From: Bacillus salipaludis
GTDB lineage: Bacteria; Bacillota; Bacilli; Bacillales_B; DSM-18226
Assembly: GCF_004358205.1 (NCBI RefSeq)
Contig: NZ_SMYO01000016.1
Span: 25,953-89,952 of the forward strand
Length of the DNA stretch: 64,000 nt
Reading direction: 5' to 3'
In this document: positions 9,443 to 17,607 of the stretch, piece after piece
How positions within the stretch are numbered: the stretch's first letter is position 1
Layout: every line of letters starts with the position of its first letter
Position numbers and translations under genes: made by a program
The notes under the pieces: model-generated
Database searches by the model: none
The model's input: the letters and a program-made list of their open reading frames with translations, nothing else
What the model was told of the DNA's origin: nothing

Positions 9443-9826
9443 TTAGGCCCGGTGCCATGAGGGCGTTTTTTCATTGCCTATATGCGGCCATCCTTTTGTT
9501 TCTAATCGACAACCTGAAATTTTACCACTTACTAATAGAATGCTATCTCCACCTAAAATAGCATTTTCGACGTCACCCCACGAATAGATGATTTCGACAT
9601 CTCCTAATGTGACAGGCAGTTCATTATTAGGGTTGAAGAAGCTCTCCATCAAAGGTCTCAAGACGTGAGTATGAATTGTATTTTTATCTGTTGATCCTTT
9701 CAAGTACACAAAAGTGGCATCTGTTATTTTAATCCGACGAATGACTAAATCAGGTACTTGAGAAAAGGACGATTGAAGTTTCTCGATATTTTGGGATAAA
9801 TCAGAAGAAAGGACTTCCTTATCCAT
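9443..9826 (-). pseudogene. Truncated GerAA-type germination receptor subunit
   Basis: The 127-residue frame matches only the cytosolic N-terminal domain of GerAA proteins: residues about 5-110 include PDLVIRRIK, a threonine/valine strand and GDSILLVSGK, then ETKGWP, which in family members is followed by the R-x-I-x-x-P motif and a long membrane domain. Here the frame leaves the family after GWP and stops within 15 residues, while the normal protein has about 480. The missing part (some 350 codons) is absent from the DNA; gerAB follows 44 bases later. A deletion is the simplest explanation. Confidence 0.7.
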
Positions 9827-10139
9827 ATTTTTTTCCGAGAGTTAGAATTATTGTTTATTTGTTGGCATCGAAAAGAATTCAGATCCTTTAAATGCTTCAG
9901 AAAATAAACCATCAACTCCGTCCCTTTCCGTATTTACTCTATATTTTTTGGTTTTAGTATGGTTTGTTTATAGGGAAAATATTCTATTCCTCTGGCATCA
10001 TTGATGTTCGTAAAATACGAGCTAGTTTGGACCTTGTAAGTAGGAAAAAGCAAAAGACAGTCTGAAGGCAAGAATTGTTCGGACAAGCAGGAAGGACAGC
10101 AAAGATTTTCCGAATAAAGCAGTGTCGTTTAATACTTAG
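9827..10139. other. Intergenic, no gene recognised
   Basis: Upstream region of the truncated gerAA gene. No clear sigma-G promoter, RNA gene or repeat could be fixed by eye. Confidence 0.35.
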
Positions 10140-10448
10140 TTGGAGTGTATTTCATTGTGGAACCACAGTGAATTTTCCCTAATGGGGTACCACCACATGC
10201 CCATCAAGTTAAGGCAAATCATTATCCCCATAACGAAAAAAACGCAATCATTTTTTGTAATAAGATGGAAAGGATGGTGCTTTTTGTGTAGTGAGGTTTT
10301 AAATGAACTTATTCTTTTTTCTCAAGAATTACAAAGAATTTTGTCCTCACAAGCTATCCAACAGTTGGCCAAAAAAGTAGCGAGTACTTCCTTGACTCAA
10401 TTATGTTGTTGTTTAGAATCTTCAACGGGTGTCTTGACGATTAGGTGA
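10140..10448 (+). pseudogene. IS4-family transposase N-terminal fragment
   Basis: From about residue 52 the frame reads VLNELILFSQELQRILSSQ then AIQQLAKKV followed directly by ASTSLTQLCCCLESSTGVL. This is the N-terminal helical region of IS4-type (Bacillus) transposases, where about 25 residues normally separate AKKV and ASTSL; that part is deleted. The frame stops soon after TGVL and the DDE catalytic domain is missing. The first 50 codons are unrelated sequence. Confidence 0.6.
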
Positions 10449-10573
10449 CCAAAACCCACTAAAAATAAAAGCAGACGAAATCTTTGACGGGAAAATTGAA
10501 TGTATAGAATAAAATCTTTATTATAGGTTCTGATTCTGGAAAGAATGATCATTTTATTTTAGGGGGTTTTTTT

Positions 10574-11028
10574 ATGAAAGAAGTTATATCACTTCCAGCT
10601 GGTCAAACACAGGATATTATTAAAAATTATTTGGTACACGCTCATCCTTATCCAAGACCTTACAAGGAAGCTCAATATATGACATTCCGAAAAATTGGCG
10701 GTGTTATGGATACATTATTTAGGTTGAACATGAATTCGTTTTAAAACCAGAAGACCAGGATATTGAAAAACAAATTAGTTATCTGAGCACTGGAAAAAAA
10801 GAACGTTTGCTAGGGTATATTCATGAAAGGAAACATACTTTTGGATTCGGAGAAAAGGAAGAATATAAATTTTACCTATTAAAAGAAGAAAGGCAATTAA
10901 AACAGCTTTCTAAACCTGAAGAGCCAAAACTTCAATCACATACGAATTATACATTTGAAGAAATAACAAGTGGGAAAAGATTGATATCCTGGGATTCCCA
11001 AAGAAGTAAAAGGATAAAAAGTAATTAA
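10574..11028 (+). pseudogene. Hypothetical protein with a frameshift
   Basis: A strong AGGGGG ribosome site precedes an ATG at 10574. The frame runs 56 codons (HAHPYPRPYKEAQYMTFRKI), then ends at a TAA near 10742. The adjacent frame, entered near 10718, continues HEFVLKPEDQDIEKQISYLS and stays open to 11028. The two pieces read as one protein of about 150 residues with a Lys/Glu-rich C-terminus. I do not recognise the family. A one-base change restores the full frame, so sequencing error or recent decay are both possible. Confidence 0.45.
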
Positions 11029-11110
11029 GAAATTTTAAAAAAGGAAAAAGGAACCAATCTCTTGTTGTTTCGAAAAAGCACTTAATGACATAGAAAAGAG
11101 GTTCAACCAA

Positions 11111-11613
11111 TTGGTAATGGAAATGGATAATATAGTTACTAGTAAGTTAAAAGAGTTTGCATTAAATAACGGAAATAAGGTATTTGATAATAAATTTAGT
11201 GATATTACTTATAATTCAAGTAACAATAAATTTGATATTATTCTAAATGCAGGTAATATTTACGGTATATTTGTTCAACTAGATAATAAATGTAAAAATT
11301 TGTTGTAGGATGAAGTTGCTAATAAAACGAAAATTAAAGATATTAATAGTTTTATTCCTGTTTTTGATAATTGGTATCCTCTGTATTGGGGGAAAGATGT
11401 GCAAGGTGCCCAGAGAGTTTCTGCGTATATAAAAGGACATAAAAAGAATGGAAATATTAATATGCCTCAATATGATACTTTAAAAAGGTGAAAATTATTT
11501 ATGGTTCAATCACTGTAGAAAATTATGTTAAGTTCGAAAAGGATATTATGAAAAAATATGCTCCGCTATTAGGTACATTCCGTAATGGTAGGATGGTTGT
11601 CAAGAAGTATTAA
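11111..11613 (+). pseudogene. Hypothetical gene broken by a stop and a frameshift
   Basis: The frame from 11111 encodes 65 residues and stops at a TAG; the same frame then continues with IKDINSFIPVFDNWYPLYWG and VSAYIKGHKKNGNIN. After a shift near 11490 it goes on as GSITVENYVKFEKDIMKKYA and ends in VVKKY at 11613. The pieces make one soluble protein of about 165 residues that I do not recognise. It follows the previous broken gene by about 80 bases and has the same AT-rich composition. Confidence 0.4.
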
Positions 11614-11805
11614 TTTTTTCTTACATGCAGCAGTAAGTTGACTTCTACTGCTACGTTGTATCCTAAATAATTAAAATTAATATTCTAATATTATTTCGTG
11701 TTGACACTTTGTCCTATAAAGAAATTAATAAATAAGGTATTTAATAATCGTGTGGACAATTACATGGCTAGCATTATCTTAATTGGCAATAAACCTTGAT
11801 AAAAC

Positions 11806-11843
11806 GCCGGTGTGGAGGAATTGGTAGACGCGCACGACTCAAA
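11806..11843 (+). tRNA. Partial tRNA-Leu (5' half), probable attachment-site remnant
   Basis: The 38 bases starting GCCGGTGTGGAGGAATTGG match the acceptor, D-arm and 5' anticodon arm of a Bacillus tRNA-Leu up to the loop ACTCAAA (anticodon CAA). The sequence then departs, with no variable arm, T-arm or 3' acceptor strand, so no tRNA can form. Position next to the 3' end of an integrase gene suggests a recombination scar. Confidence 0.7.
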
Positions 11844-11911
11844 AAAGTGCCTTTTTCCAAAAAAAATTTGTTAAATCTGGAATACAGAAACCTATAAAAC
11901 GTAGAATATTA

Positions 11912-11941
11912 AAACGCTCTGCTGTAAATTGCAGAGCGTTT
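11912..11941 (-). terminator. Perfect hairpin downstream of the split integrase
   Basis: AAACGCTCTGC pairs perfectly with GCAGAGCGTTT around an 8-base loop. It lies about 50 bases beyond the integrase stop codon and probably terminates that transcript. Confidence 0.6.
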
Positions 11942-11993
11942 ATGGGCATTTTTTGTTGTTTCAACTTATTTTAGGAATAACCAATATCAAATG

Positions 11994-12751
11994 TTATATC
12001 CGCTTACTTTTACGATTAAATAATCTTCTTACCGGTAAAAATTTATTGTGTTGCTGCTTTAAATGTTCAGAATCCATTTGAATATATTTTCTAGTCGTCT
12101 GAATATCAGCATGGTCCAGGATTTTCTGTTACGTGAATAAATCACCGCCGTTTAGAATGTAATTTCTTGCAAATGTATGTCTAAATATATGTGGATGTAG
12201 TTTGGGTATTTCCAATTTTTTTTTAACCCATTTAATCTTCTCCTAAAGGCGTCGGCAGTAAAATCATCCCCGTAGGCATTCATAAAGATCCGGCAACCTT
12301 CGCTAAAATATTGTTCAGTTTCATCTAAAAGCTGTTTTAACCTTTTGGATATTTCCCGGCTAATTGGTATATCTCTATTCTATCTATTTTTTGCAATTGA
12401 GGAAGGAACCAAAAGGGTATTCTGATGGAAGTCAACTTGCTCAGCGGTTAGTGACATTGCTTCATTGATCCGTAACCCCGTGTCTAATAATAGCAACACT
12501 AACGTCTTATCTCGCCACTGAGCAAATTGTTTATCATCATATGAATCTAGTATCATATCAATTTCTTCGTCCGATAGCCCTTGGACTTCTTCATGTGCGT
12601 CATCTTTAACCAAAGGAATATTCCTAGATGGATTTTTATTAATGATATCTTCCTCAAATAAAAAACGGAAAATTGCTTTTAAATTACGCAAATGAATATT
12701 GATGGTATAAACCGATAATCCTTTTTTATTCCTTTCCCGTTGTTCATCACC
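11994..12751 (-). pseudogene. Tyrosine recombinase (integrase), C-terminal part, split by Tn3 transposon
   Basis: The minus strand encodes the catalytic domain of a phage-type integrase in two frames. The intact first stretch (12380-12691) has LLLLDTGLRINEAMSLT with the first catalytic Arg. After a frame change near 12380 it continues ISREISKRLKQLLDETEQYF, then HPHIFRHTFARNYILNGGDL (His and second Arg), then LDHADIQTTRKYIQMDSEHL with the catalytic Tyr, ending near 11994. Another stop is seen near 12130. The N-terminal half lies at 20685-21056, on the far side of the transposon, and the two halves join at the TGATA target duplication. So decay by frameshift and by insertion have both occurred. 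Confidence 0.75.
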
Positions 12752-12756
12752 TGATA
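12752..12756 (+). repeat. Target-site duplication TGATA, left
   Basis: TGATA directly precedes the GGGGTC transposon end at 12757 and is repeated at 20680-20684 after the other end. Five-base duplications are typical of the Tn3 family. Confidence 0.9.
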
Positions 12757-12815
12757 GGGGTCACGTTACCAAAAGTGAAAAATTGTACGTTCAGACACAA
12801 TTTAGACACATTTTA
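12757..12815 (+). repeat. Left terminal inverted repeat of the Tn3 element
   Basis: Fifty-nine bases starting GGGGTCACGTTACCAAAAGT pair with 20621-20679 with three mismatches. This is longer than the usual 38 bp of the family. Confidence 0.9.
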
Positions 12816-12942
12816 TCCAGTTACCTGTACGGTAAGACAAGATATAAAATACGTAAGATTATAATAAATGATGAAAATATATCTTGGTAGAGCTGGCTAG
12901 GCCACGTCTATACGCAACCTGCCAACGATTTTAAGAGGCATT

Positions 12943-13536
12943 TTAGTGTGTAGATGTAGGTATATTTTCTTTCTGTTTCTTATATTCTCTCCATCGACGA
13001 TAAAAGGTAGCTTCGCTTATATTGGTGATCTTACAGATCTCTTTTATGGGTTTATTCGTGGTTTCATGTAATTCGATTGCATGTTTGACACCGTCATGCC
13101 TTAAGGTAAACTTCTGTTTCTTCCCTTTGTATGTCCCTTTCCTTTTTGCAATCGCAATGCCAGCTTGTTGTTTTTCTTTGATCATCGTGCGATCGAGTTC
13201 ACTAAACGCCGACATAACCGTTAAAATGAATTTTCCTGAAGGAGTTCTCGTATCAATCCCCAGATTCAATATGACCAAATGAATGCCATGTCCTTCTAAC
13301 TCTTCAATGAGCTCTAACAACTGCTTTGTATTTCTTCCCAGACGATCCATCCTTGTAACAATGAGTGTATCCCCTTTAACTAATCGATTCAGTAGTTGTT
13401 GCAATTCCTCTTTCTGATTTTGTACACCTGATACTTTTTCCTGAACAATTCGATCTACGTTTGCATTTCGCAATTGTTCAATTTGTGAATCCAAGTTCTG
13501 ATCAAACGAAGAAACACGCGCATACCCAAAAATCAT
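12943..13536 (-). CDS. tnpR: Serine resolvase of the Tn3 transposon
   Basis: A 197-residue serine recombinase, the usual length of a Tn3 resolvase, which resolves cointegrates at the res site. The N-terminal catalytic domain starts IFGYARVSSFDQNLDSQ, with the active Ser in the R-V-S-S segment at residues 8-10; it continues with LVKGDTLIVTRMDRLGRN and the conserved FILTVMSAFSELDRTMIKE helix (about 105-125). The C-terminal HTH is at about 160-185 (IKEICKITNISEATFYRRW). It is read away from the transposase and from the cargo. The ATG at 13536 follows a GGGAGG ribosome site. Confidence 0.93.
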   Translation of the reverse strand: MIFGYARVSSFDQNLDSQIEQLRNANVDRIVQEKVSGVQNQKEELQQLLNRLVKGDTLIVTRMDRLGRNTKQLLELIEELEGHGIHLVILNLGIDTRTPSGKFILTVMSAFSELDRTMIKEKQQAGIAIAKRKGTYKGKKQKFTLRHDGVKHAIELHETTNKPIKEICKITNISEATFYRRWREYKKQKENIPTSTH

Positions 13537-13848
13537 AAAATCCCTCCCAAAAACACGTAATCAAAGACAAGTGTATATGATAGTTAGATTGTACAATAAA
13601 ATCAACACTTGAGCAATCTATCAATAGAGTATACCCTATTGATAGAATAATAGTAATTAGTCACTCAGTCCCTTACATGGATCTGCGCAACTATTCGTGT
13701 CAAAAGTGCGCAAAATAAAATGTAAAGTTACAAGCTGAAAAAATTGGTACGAACCAGCGTAACAGAAACGTTCGTTTTTGTTGCGTAATTTAATAGTAAA
13801 GGCTACTTTAAAATGACGAAAAAGATTTGAAATTTAACATGAGTTTCA
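13537..13848. promoter_or_regulatory. Intergenic spacer likely containing the res site
   Basis: In Tn3 elements the resolvase binds a roughly 120-bp res region beside its own gene. This spacer has several inverted segments, such as ATCTATCAATAGAGTATACC followed by CTATTGATAGAAT (13616-13648). The individual subsites cannot be fixed by eye. Confidence 0.45.
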
Positions 13849-14436
13849 TTAAAGGAAATACTTACTCATGCCATTTTTAAATATAGGCAGGGTCTTAGTC
13901 ACTAGCTCTTCTGGTGAAATAGGTCTTCCATCCTTATTCCATGTGTATGCAGCTCCGTATATACTCCAACTTAGCATAGTAGATAGGGTTGTTACCAATT
14001 GTTTATCCTCTAATTCAATGGTATTTTTAGTTCCTTTTAGCATAAGATCAGCTATTAGCTTCTGTAACTCTTCTTTAATTTTACTTTCTATAATAGTTCC
14101 TAAAGAGTTATAACCTTTAGGACATAGGTCGCTTAACTCTTTATGGTGATCACACATGGCTAGAAAAATATTTGCAATGACTTTTTCATTGAATCCCTCG
14201 TGATCATTTAGTCTTTTTTTCAATTTGTCTATAAAAGTATTGGTGATTGTAGAATGTAATAAATCAAATTTATCGTCAAAGTGCGCATAAAATGTAGCGC
14301 GGTTAATAGTAGCCTTTTCTGTGATATCACGTACCGTTATATTGTTGAAATCTTTTTCACTAGCTAACGAAAGAAAAGAGTCTACAATCAATTGTCTTGT
14401 ACGAAGTATTCTCGGATCTTGTTTTGGCATAATCAA
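13849..14436 (-). CDS. TetR/AcrR family regulator of the transposon cargo
   Basis: A 195-residue one-domain repressor type. The N-terminal HTH (residues about 10-58) reads RTRQLIVDSFLSLASEKDF then ITVRDITEKATINRATFYAH, a textbook TetR DNA-binding region; the C-terminal ligand domain is all helical. It is divergent from the azoreductase gene with 316 bases between, in which two palindromes stand out. The likely role is repression of the cargo until an electrophile, quinone or dye binds, but the ligand is inferred from the neighbours only. Confidence 0.87.
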   Translation of the reverse strand: MIMPKQDPRILRTRQLIVDSFLSLASEKDFNNITVRDITEKATINRATFYAHFDDKFDLLHSTITNTFIDKLKKRLNDHEGFNEKVIANIFLAMCDHHKELSDLCPKGYNSLGTIIESKIKEELQKLIADLMLKGTKNTIELEDKQLVTTLSTMLSWSIYGAAYTWNKDGRPISPEELVTKTLPIFKNGMSKYFL

Positions 14437-14494
14437 TCTGTTCTTCTCCTTTTTAGGTACATAATGGTGTTTAAAAGCGACAATGTTAATAGAG

Positions 14495-14512
14495 ATGTTG
14501 TGTAAACAACAT
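14495..14512. promoter_or_regulatory. Palindromic operator candidate 1 between tetR and azoR
   Basis: ATGTTGTGTAAACAACAT is an 18-bp near-perfect palindrome 60 bases upstream of the TetR start. Its ACAAC half-sites recur at 14566-14579, as expected for a shared TetR site. Confidence 0.55.
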
Positions 14513-14565
14513 ATTAGCCATTTTGATGGTTGTTAATAGTTCTTTTTCATCTTATCATCAATTAT

Positions 14566-14579
14566 ACAACGCGCGTTGT
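14566..14579. promoter_or_regulatory. Palindromic operator candidate 2 between tetR and azoR
   Basis: ACAACGCGCGTTGT is a perfect 14-bp palindrome with the same ACAAC/GTTGT arms as the site at 14495. A further GTTGTTTAAATAACA lies directly beside it. Confidence 0.55.
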
Positions 14580-14625
14580 TTAAATAACACATGTTTTTGT
14601 TTGAGGGTGTTGATTCAGCAAAAAT

Positions 14626-14688
14626 TGTAGAGATCATTTAGAATCATACCGAAAATATTGTTCAGATGAAACGTGTAAATTCTTTTAA
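14626..14688 (+). pseudogene. Remnant of a second dsbA-like gene (3' end)
   Basis: These bases translate to DHLESYRKYCSDETCKFF followed by TAA, which aligns with the end of the intact DsbA-like protein downstream (VEEHKLEPSLDDYCSDGTCEF in two pieces). The similarity continues beyond the stop (TTTTAATGAGTATTCAAAAAA versus TTTTAATGAATATTCAAAAAA). It indicates that a dsbA copy once lay upstream of azoR. Confidence 0.6.
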
Positions 14689-14752
14689 TGAGTATTCAAA
14701 AAATGTTTGGGAATAAAAAACATTCATCAAAATCATAAAGGAGACAATTATC

Positions 14753-15373
14753 ATGTCAAAAGTATTATTTGTTAAAGGAACACCTCAAAGTGAGGAGCAA
14801 TCAAGAAGTACGCAAGTTGCAAGAGCATTTATCAATGAATATAAGGAAGTAAATCCAACGGATGAAATAATTGAGGTGGATGTCTATTATGCAAATGTGC
14901 CATTAATTGATGCTGATTTTTTAACTGGACAAAAGAAGTTAAGAAGTGGGGAAGCGCTAACAGATGTTGAAGCACAGAAAGTAGAAGCAGTTAATGCATT
15001 CACAAAGCAATTTATGGAAGTAGATAAATACATCATTCAGTCTTCAATGTGGAATTTAGGAATCCAACCGTTATTAAAAGCCTATTTTGATACAATCATG
15101 AGTGCTGGAAAAACGTTTAAATATACACCAGAAGGTCCAGAAGGATTGATGAAAGGGAAAAAAGCAATCCATATTCATGGAATGGGAGGGTTTTATTCGC
15201 AGGCAATTGGAATGGAGCATTCCGATTCTTACGTGAAAGGTGCGCTAAAGTTTGTTGGGATTGAAGTGGTTCCAACGATTTTTGTTGAAGGTATTGACTA
15301 TGATCCAACTAAAGAAGAAGAAATTGTTGCTGCAGCAATTGAAAAGGCAAAAGCGGTAGCACGAACTTTTTAA
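14753..15373 (+). CDS. azoR: FMN-dependent NADH:quinone/azo oxidoreductase
   Basis: A 206-residue flavodoxin-fold reductase of the AzoR family, of normal length. The N-terminus has the FMN-phosphate loop KGTPQSEEQSRST (residues about 8-20). Around residues 95-105 the FMN-binding P-M-W-N-L equivalent is SSMWNLGIQPLLKAYFD, and GMGGFY at about 144-149 lines the flavin. These cytosolic enzymes use NADH to reduce azo dyes and quinones by two electrons and protect from thiol-reactive electrophiles. It is divergent from a TetR gene and upstream of dsbA; a stem-loop at 15418 separates the two. The ribosome site AAAGGAG is well placed for the ATG at 14753. Substrate in vivo is not known. Confidence 0.9.
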   Translation: MSKVLFVKGTPQSEEQSRSTQVARAFINEYKEVNPTDEIIEVDVYYANVPLIDADFLTGQKKLRSGEALTDVEAQKVEAVNAFTKQFMEVDKYIIQSSMWNLGIQPLLKAYFDTIMSAGKTFKYTPEGPEGLMKGKKAIHIHGMGGFYSQAIGMEHSDSYVKGALKFVGIEVVPTIFVEGIDYDPTKEEEIVAAAIEKAKAVARTF

Positions 15374-15417
15374 AAAAGAGCATTGGTGGGATTAGTTAAA
15401 AAGATTTTTATTAACAT

Positions 15418-15485
15418 AATCCCCTCACAGTAGACTAGTACAAAAAGAACGTTAAATTGTACTTAATATTGGAGGGGATTTTTCT
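15418..15485 (+). terminator. Long hairpin with T tract after azoR
   Basis: AATCCCCTC pairs with GAGGGGATT, with an inner AGTACAA/TTGTACT pair, followed by TTTTT. It is probably a terminator or attenuator between azoR and dsbA. Confidence 0.65.
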
Positions 15486-15617
15486 ATAGAATCAAGAGGA
15501 CAAAAATTTAAAAACTATTCTTGCTAAGTAATATCAAATTACGTTATACAATTAAAACTGTCAAGCGTAATAGGGAATAGATAAAACACATTCATCAAAA
15601 TAATAAAGGGGGAACAT

Positions 15618-16334
15618 ATGATGAAAGTAGAAATTTGGTCTGATTTTGTTTGCCCGTTTTGTTATATTGGCAAACGTCAATTTGAAATAGGGTTAGAACA
15701 GTTTAAACATAAAGAAGAGGTAGAAGTCTTATTTCGTAATTTTCAATTAGATCCATATGCGAAAAAAAATACAGGAATGGATATCCATCAAGTAGCATCT
15801 TCCAAGCATGGTATCCCATATGAAAAAGCAAAAGCAAGAAACAATCAATTGAAACAGAAAGCAAAAGAGGTTGGGTTAGATTATCAATTTGATACAATGA
15901 TTCCTACGAATTCATATGATGCACTTCGTCTTTCTTATTATGCAAAAGAGAAAGGGAAGATACAGGAGTTTATGGAGCGTATTATGAAAGCTCATCTCAC
16001 GGATTCACTAGATATCGGTGACCATGCAACACTTGCTCAACTTACAAGTGAGATAGGTCTTGATGGCAACGAAGCTTTGGATGTTTTAGCAAATGATAAA
16101 TATAGCGAGAATATTGCAGCTGATAGAGCCGAGGGATCAAAAATTGGGATTCAGGGCGTGCCCTTTTTCGTAGTGAATGACAAATATGCCATCTCAGGAG
16201 CACAACCTAGCCAAGTATTTTTAGAAATATTACAACGGGTTTGGAAAGAAGAGTACGCGAATGCTAAGGTTGAAGAGCATAAATTAGAGCCGTCGCTCGA
16301 TGATTATTGTTCAGATGGAACATGTGAATTTTAA
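15618..16334 (+). CDS. DsbA family (FrnE-like) thiol oxidoreductase
   Basis: A 238-residue cytosolic thioredoxin-fold protein without a signal peptide. The C-P-F-C motif is at residues 12-15 (DFVCPFCYIG), followed by the long helical insert of the DsbA/FrnE group and the cis-Pro region GIQGVPFFVVND at about 180. FrnE-like proteins act as disulfide oxidoreductases or isomerases under oxidative stress. An extra Cys pair lies in the tail (YCSDGTC), as in FrnE of Deinococcus. The 40 bases before the gene closely copy the leader of azoR (ACATTCATCAAAATNATAAAG), so the two genes probably share a duplicated upstream segment. Start chosen from AAAGGGGGA, 7 bases upstream. Confidence 0.88.
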   Translation: MMKVEIWSDFVCPFCYIGKRQFEIGLEQFKHKEEVEVLFRNFQLDPYAKKNTGMDIHQVASSKHGIPYEKAKARNNQLKQKAKEVGLDYQFDTMIPTNSYDALRLSYYAKEKGKIQEFMERIMKAHLTDSLDIGDHATLAQLTSEIGLDGNEALDVLANDKYSENIAADRAEGSKIGIQGVPFFVVNDKYAISGAQPSQVFLEILQRVWKEEYANAKVEEHKLEPSLDDYCSDGTCEF

Positions 16335-16721
16335 TGAATATTCAAAAAAAGATACAGAAATCTCAAAAGAATAATATAGTATTTCAAGGCTCCGGTATTG
16401 TTGTTCTAAATCTTGAAGTAGTGCCAACATCATTTTGGAATTTTTTATCCTATGCAGATTTTAAGAAGGTAATGGACTGTTTTTGAGTCCGCTAAAGACT
16501 TTTCAAAAAGGTTTTAGATTTGTTTTGATGGAACTTTGTTTATGGGGAATAAGTTTCGGAACTAAAAACTATCGATTTTCGGTACATTTTAAACTAACTA
16601 ATTTTTAGTTCCAAAACACTTGTATTGAACCTAATCGGTGCCTGTGTTATATGACTACATTAAATACCACTTTATAATGAATCGTTTATTTCCAAATAAA
16701 AAATCAAAGGGGTTTCGCGAT
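16335..16721. other. Spacer between dsbA and the VOC gene with a long-range inverted repeat
   Basis: No gene is seen. GGAACTAAAAA at 16558-16568 is the exact complement of TTTTTAGTTCC at 16602-16612, separated by 33 bases. It may be a terminator-like hairpin or a regulatory palindrome before the VOC gene. Confidence 0.45.
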
Positions 16722-17165
16722 ATGAAAAACACAATTTTTCAAGGCACAATAGAGCATTCAGGATTTGTAGTACCCAATATCGAAGTAGCTGTTGAATTCT
16801 TCACTAACATTTTGGGTTTTGAAGTCTTGTTCCGGCCAAGACGGATGCAGTTTGAAGACGATAGTTTAAAAAGGTACTTTGGGGTTCACGATAATTCAGT
16901 TGTAGAAGGGGCGGCATTTTTGCAATACGGCGGTAGAAAGATCGAACTGGTTCAATGGTCGACGCCAGATCAACAGAATGTTCACCTAAAACCCAGTGAT
17001 ATCGGTGTAGCTCATCTAGCTATTACAGTTACCAATTTAGAAGAGGCTTTGAAATATTTTGCAGAACAGTCTGATGTTAAAGTTAGAGAGCTGAGCCCTC
17101 TTGGATTTTTCTATATAACAACTTCATGGGGGATGGAGATTCAAATAATGAAACAGAAGTTTTAA
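16722..17165 (+). CDS. VOC (glyoxalase/bleomycin-resistance) family protein
   Basis: A 147-residue protein with the two beta-alpha-beta-beta-beta modules of the VOC fold. The first metal ligand is likely His in GTIEHSGFVVPN (residue about 9), a Glu lies in RKIELVQWS (about 71), a second His in IGVAHLAITV (about 91), and a late Glu in WGMEIQIMK. VOC enzymes include glyoxalases, extradiol dioxygenases and thiol transferases; with azoreductase and DsbA as neighbours a role in quinone or aldehyde detoxification is plausible but unproven. The longer frame starts at 16638, but AAAGGGG before the ATG at 16722 and the family N-terminus support the shorter form. Confidence 0.82.
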   Translation: MKNTIFQGTIEHSGFVVPNIEVAVEFFTNILGFEVLFRPRRMQFEDDSLKRYFGVHDNSVVEGAAFLQYGGRKIELVQWSTPDQQNVHLKPSDIGVAHLAITVTNLEEALKYFAEQSDVKVRELSPLGFFYITTSWGMEIQIMKQKF

Positions 17166-17532
17166 CTAAAGACCTTCTACTACGTTAAACTTGGGGCAAT
17201 GGGGGGAAAGAAGACGAATTCCAACCGTCCCTTCTGCTCTTCCAGAAAGAGTTCCTTCATGTAGCCGCCGTCGGCAAAGTTAATTGATCGGAAAAATGCC
17301 CATTGAATTCAATAATTATATTAGCTTTAATCTCTTCGGGTCTAATTCCGAGGAGATTGGCGAGACAAGCTGGATTTACGCAGCGAAAAAGTAAGTTCCA
17401 GGAAATTCCGAAATAGAAAAGAAAATAATTACGGTATGACGAATGACGTAATAACCATTCCTTCATTTCATCAATCTTTTCAAGTGAACGAATTGGCTCT
17501 TTTGCTCCAGGCTTTCGCCCTCCTTTCGACAT
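17166..17532 (-). pseudogene. Mosaic of recombinase and transposase fragments inside the transposon
   Basis: The minus-strand frame 17257-17532 begins GGRKPGAKEPIRSLEKIDEM and continues SSYRNYFLFYFGI, the N-terminus of short tyrosine recombinases in which FGINSGLR with the catalytic Arg should follow. Here the frame runs into unrelated sequence. Just beyond, near 17175-17250, the minus strand reads KELFLEEQKGRLEFVFFPPI, resembling the end of an IS630-type transposase. So this is debris from at least two elements between the cargo and tnpA. Confidence 0.5.
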
Positions 17533-17607
17533 GTCAATAACCTCCTAACTTTCTGATGTAAACCATTATATGTAAAACTTAATTACATACATAAGGGGAC
17601 CATACAT

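Noticed and set aside
11806..11843. A functional tRNA-Leu gene
   Set aside because: Only the first 38 bases match; variable arm, T-arm and 3' acceptor strand are missing, so it is a fragment.
13616..13648. A terminator between resolvase and TetR genes
   Set aside because: The inverted segment has no T tract and both genes are read in the same direction away from it; a res subsite is more likely.
17257..17532. A TnpI-type tyrosine recombinase as in Tn4430
   Set aside because: The frame leaves the recombinase family before the first catalytic Arg and the element has an intact serine resolvase instead. It is debris.
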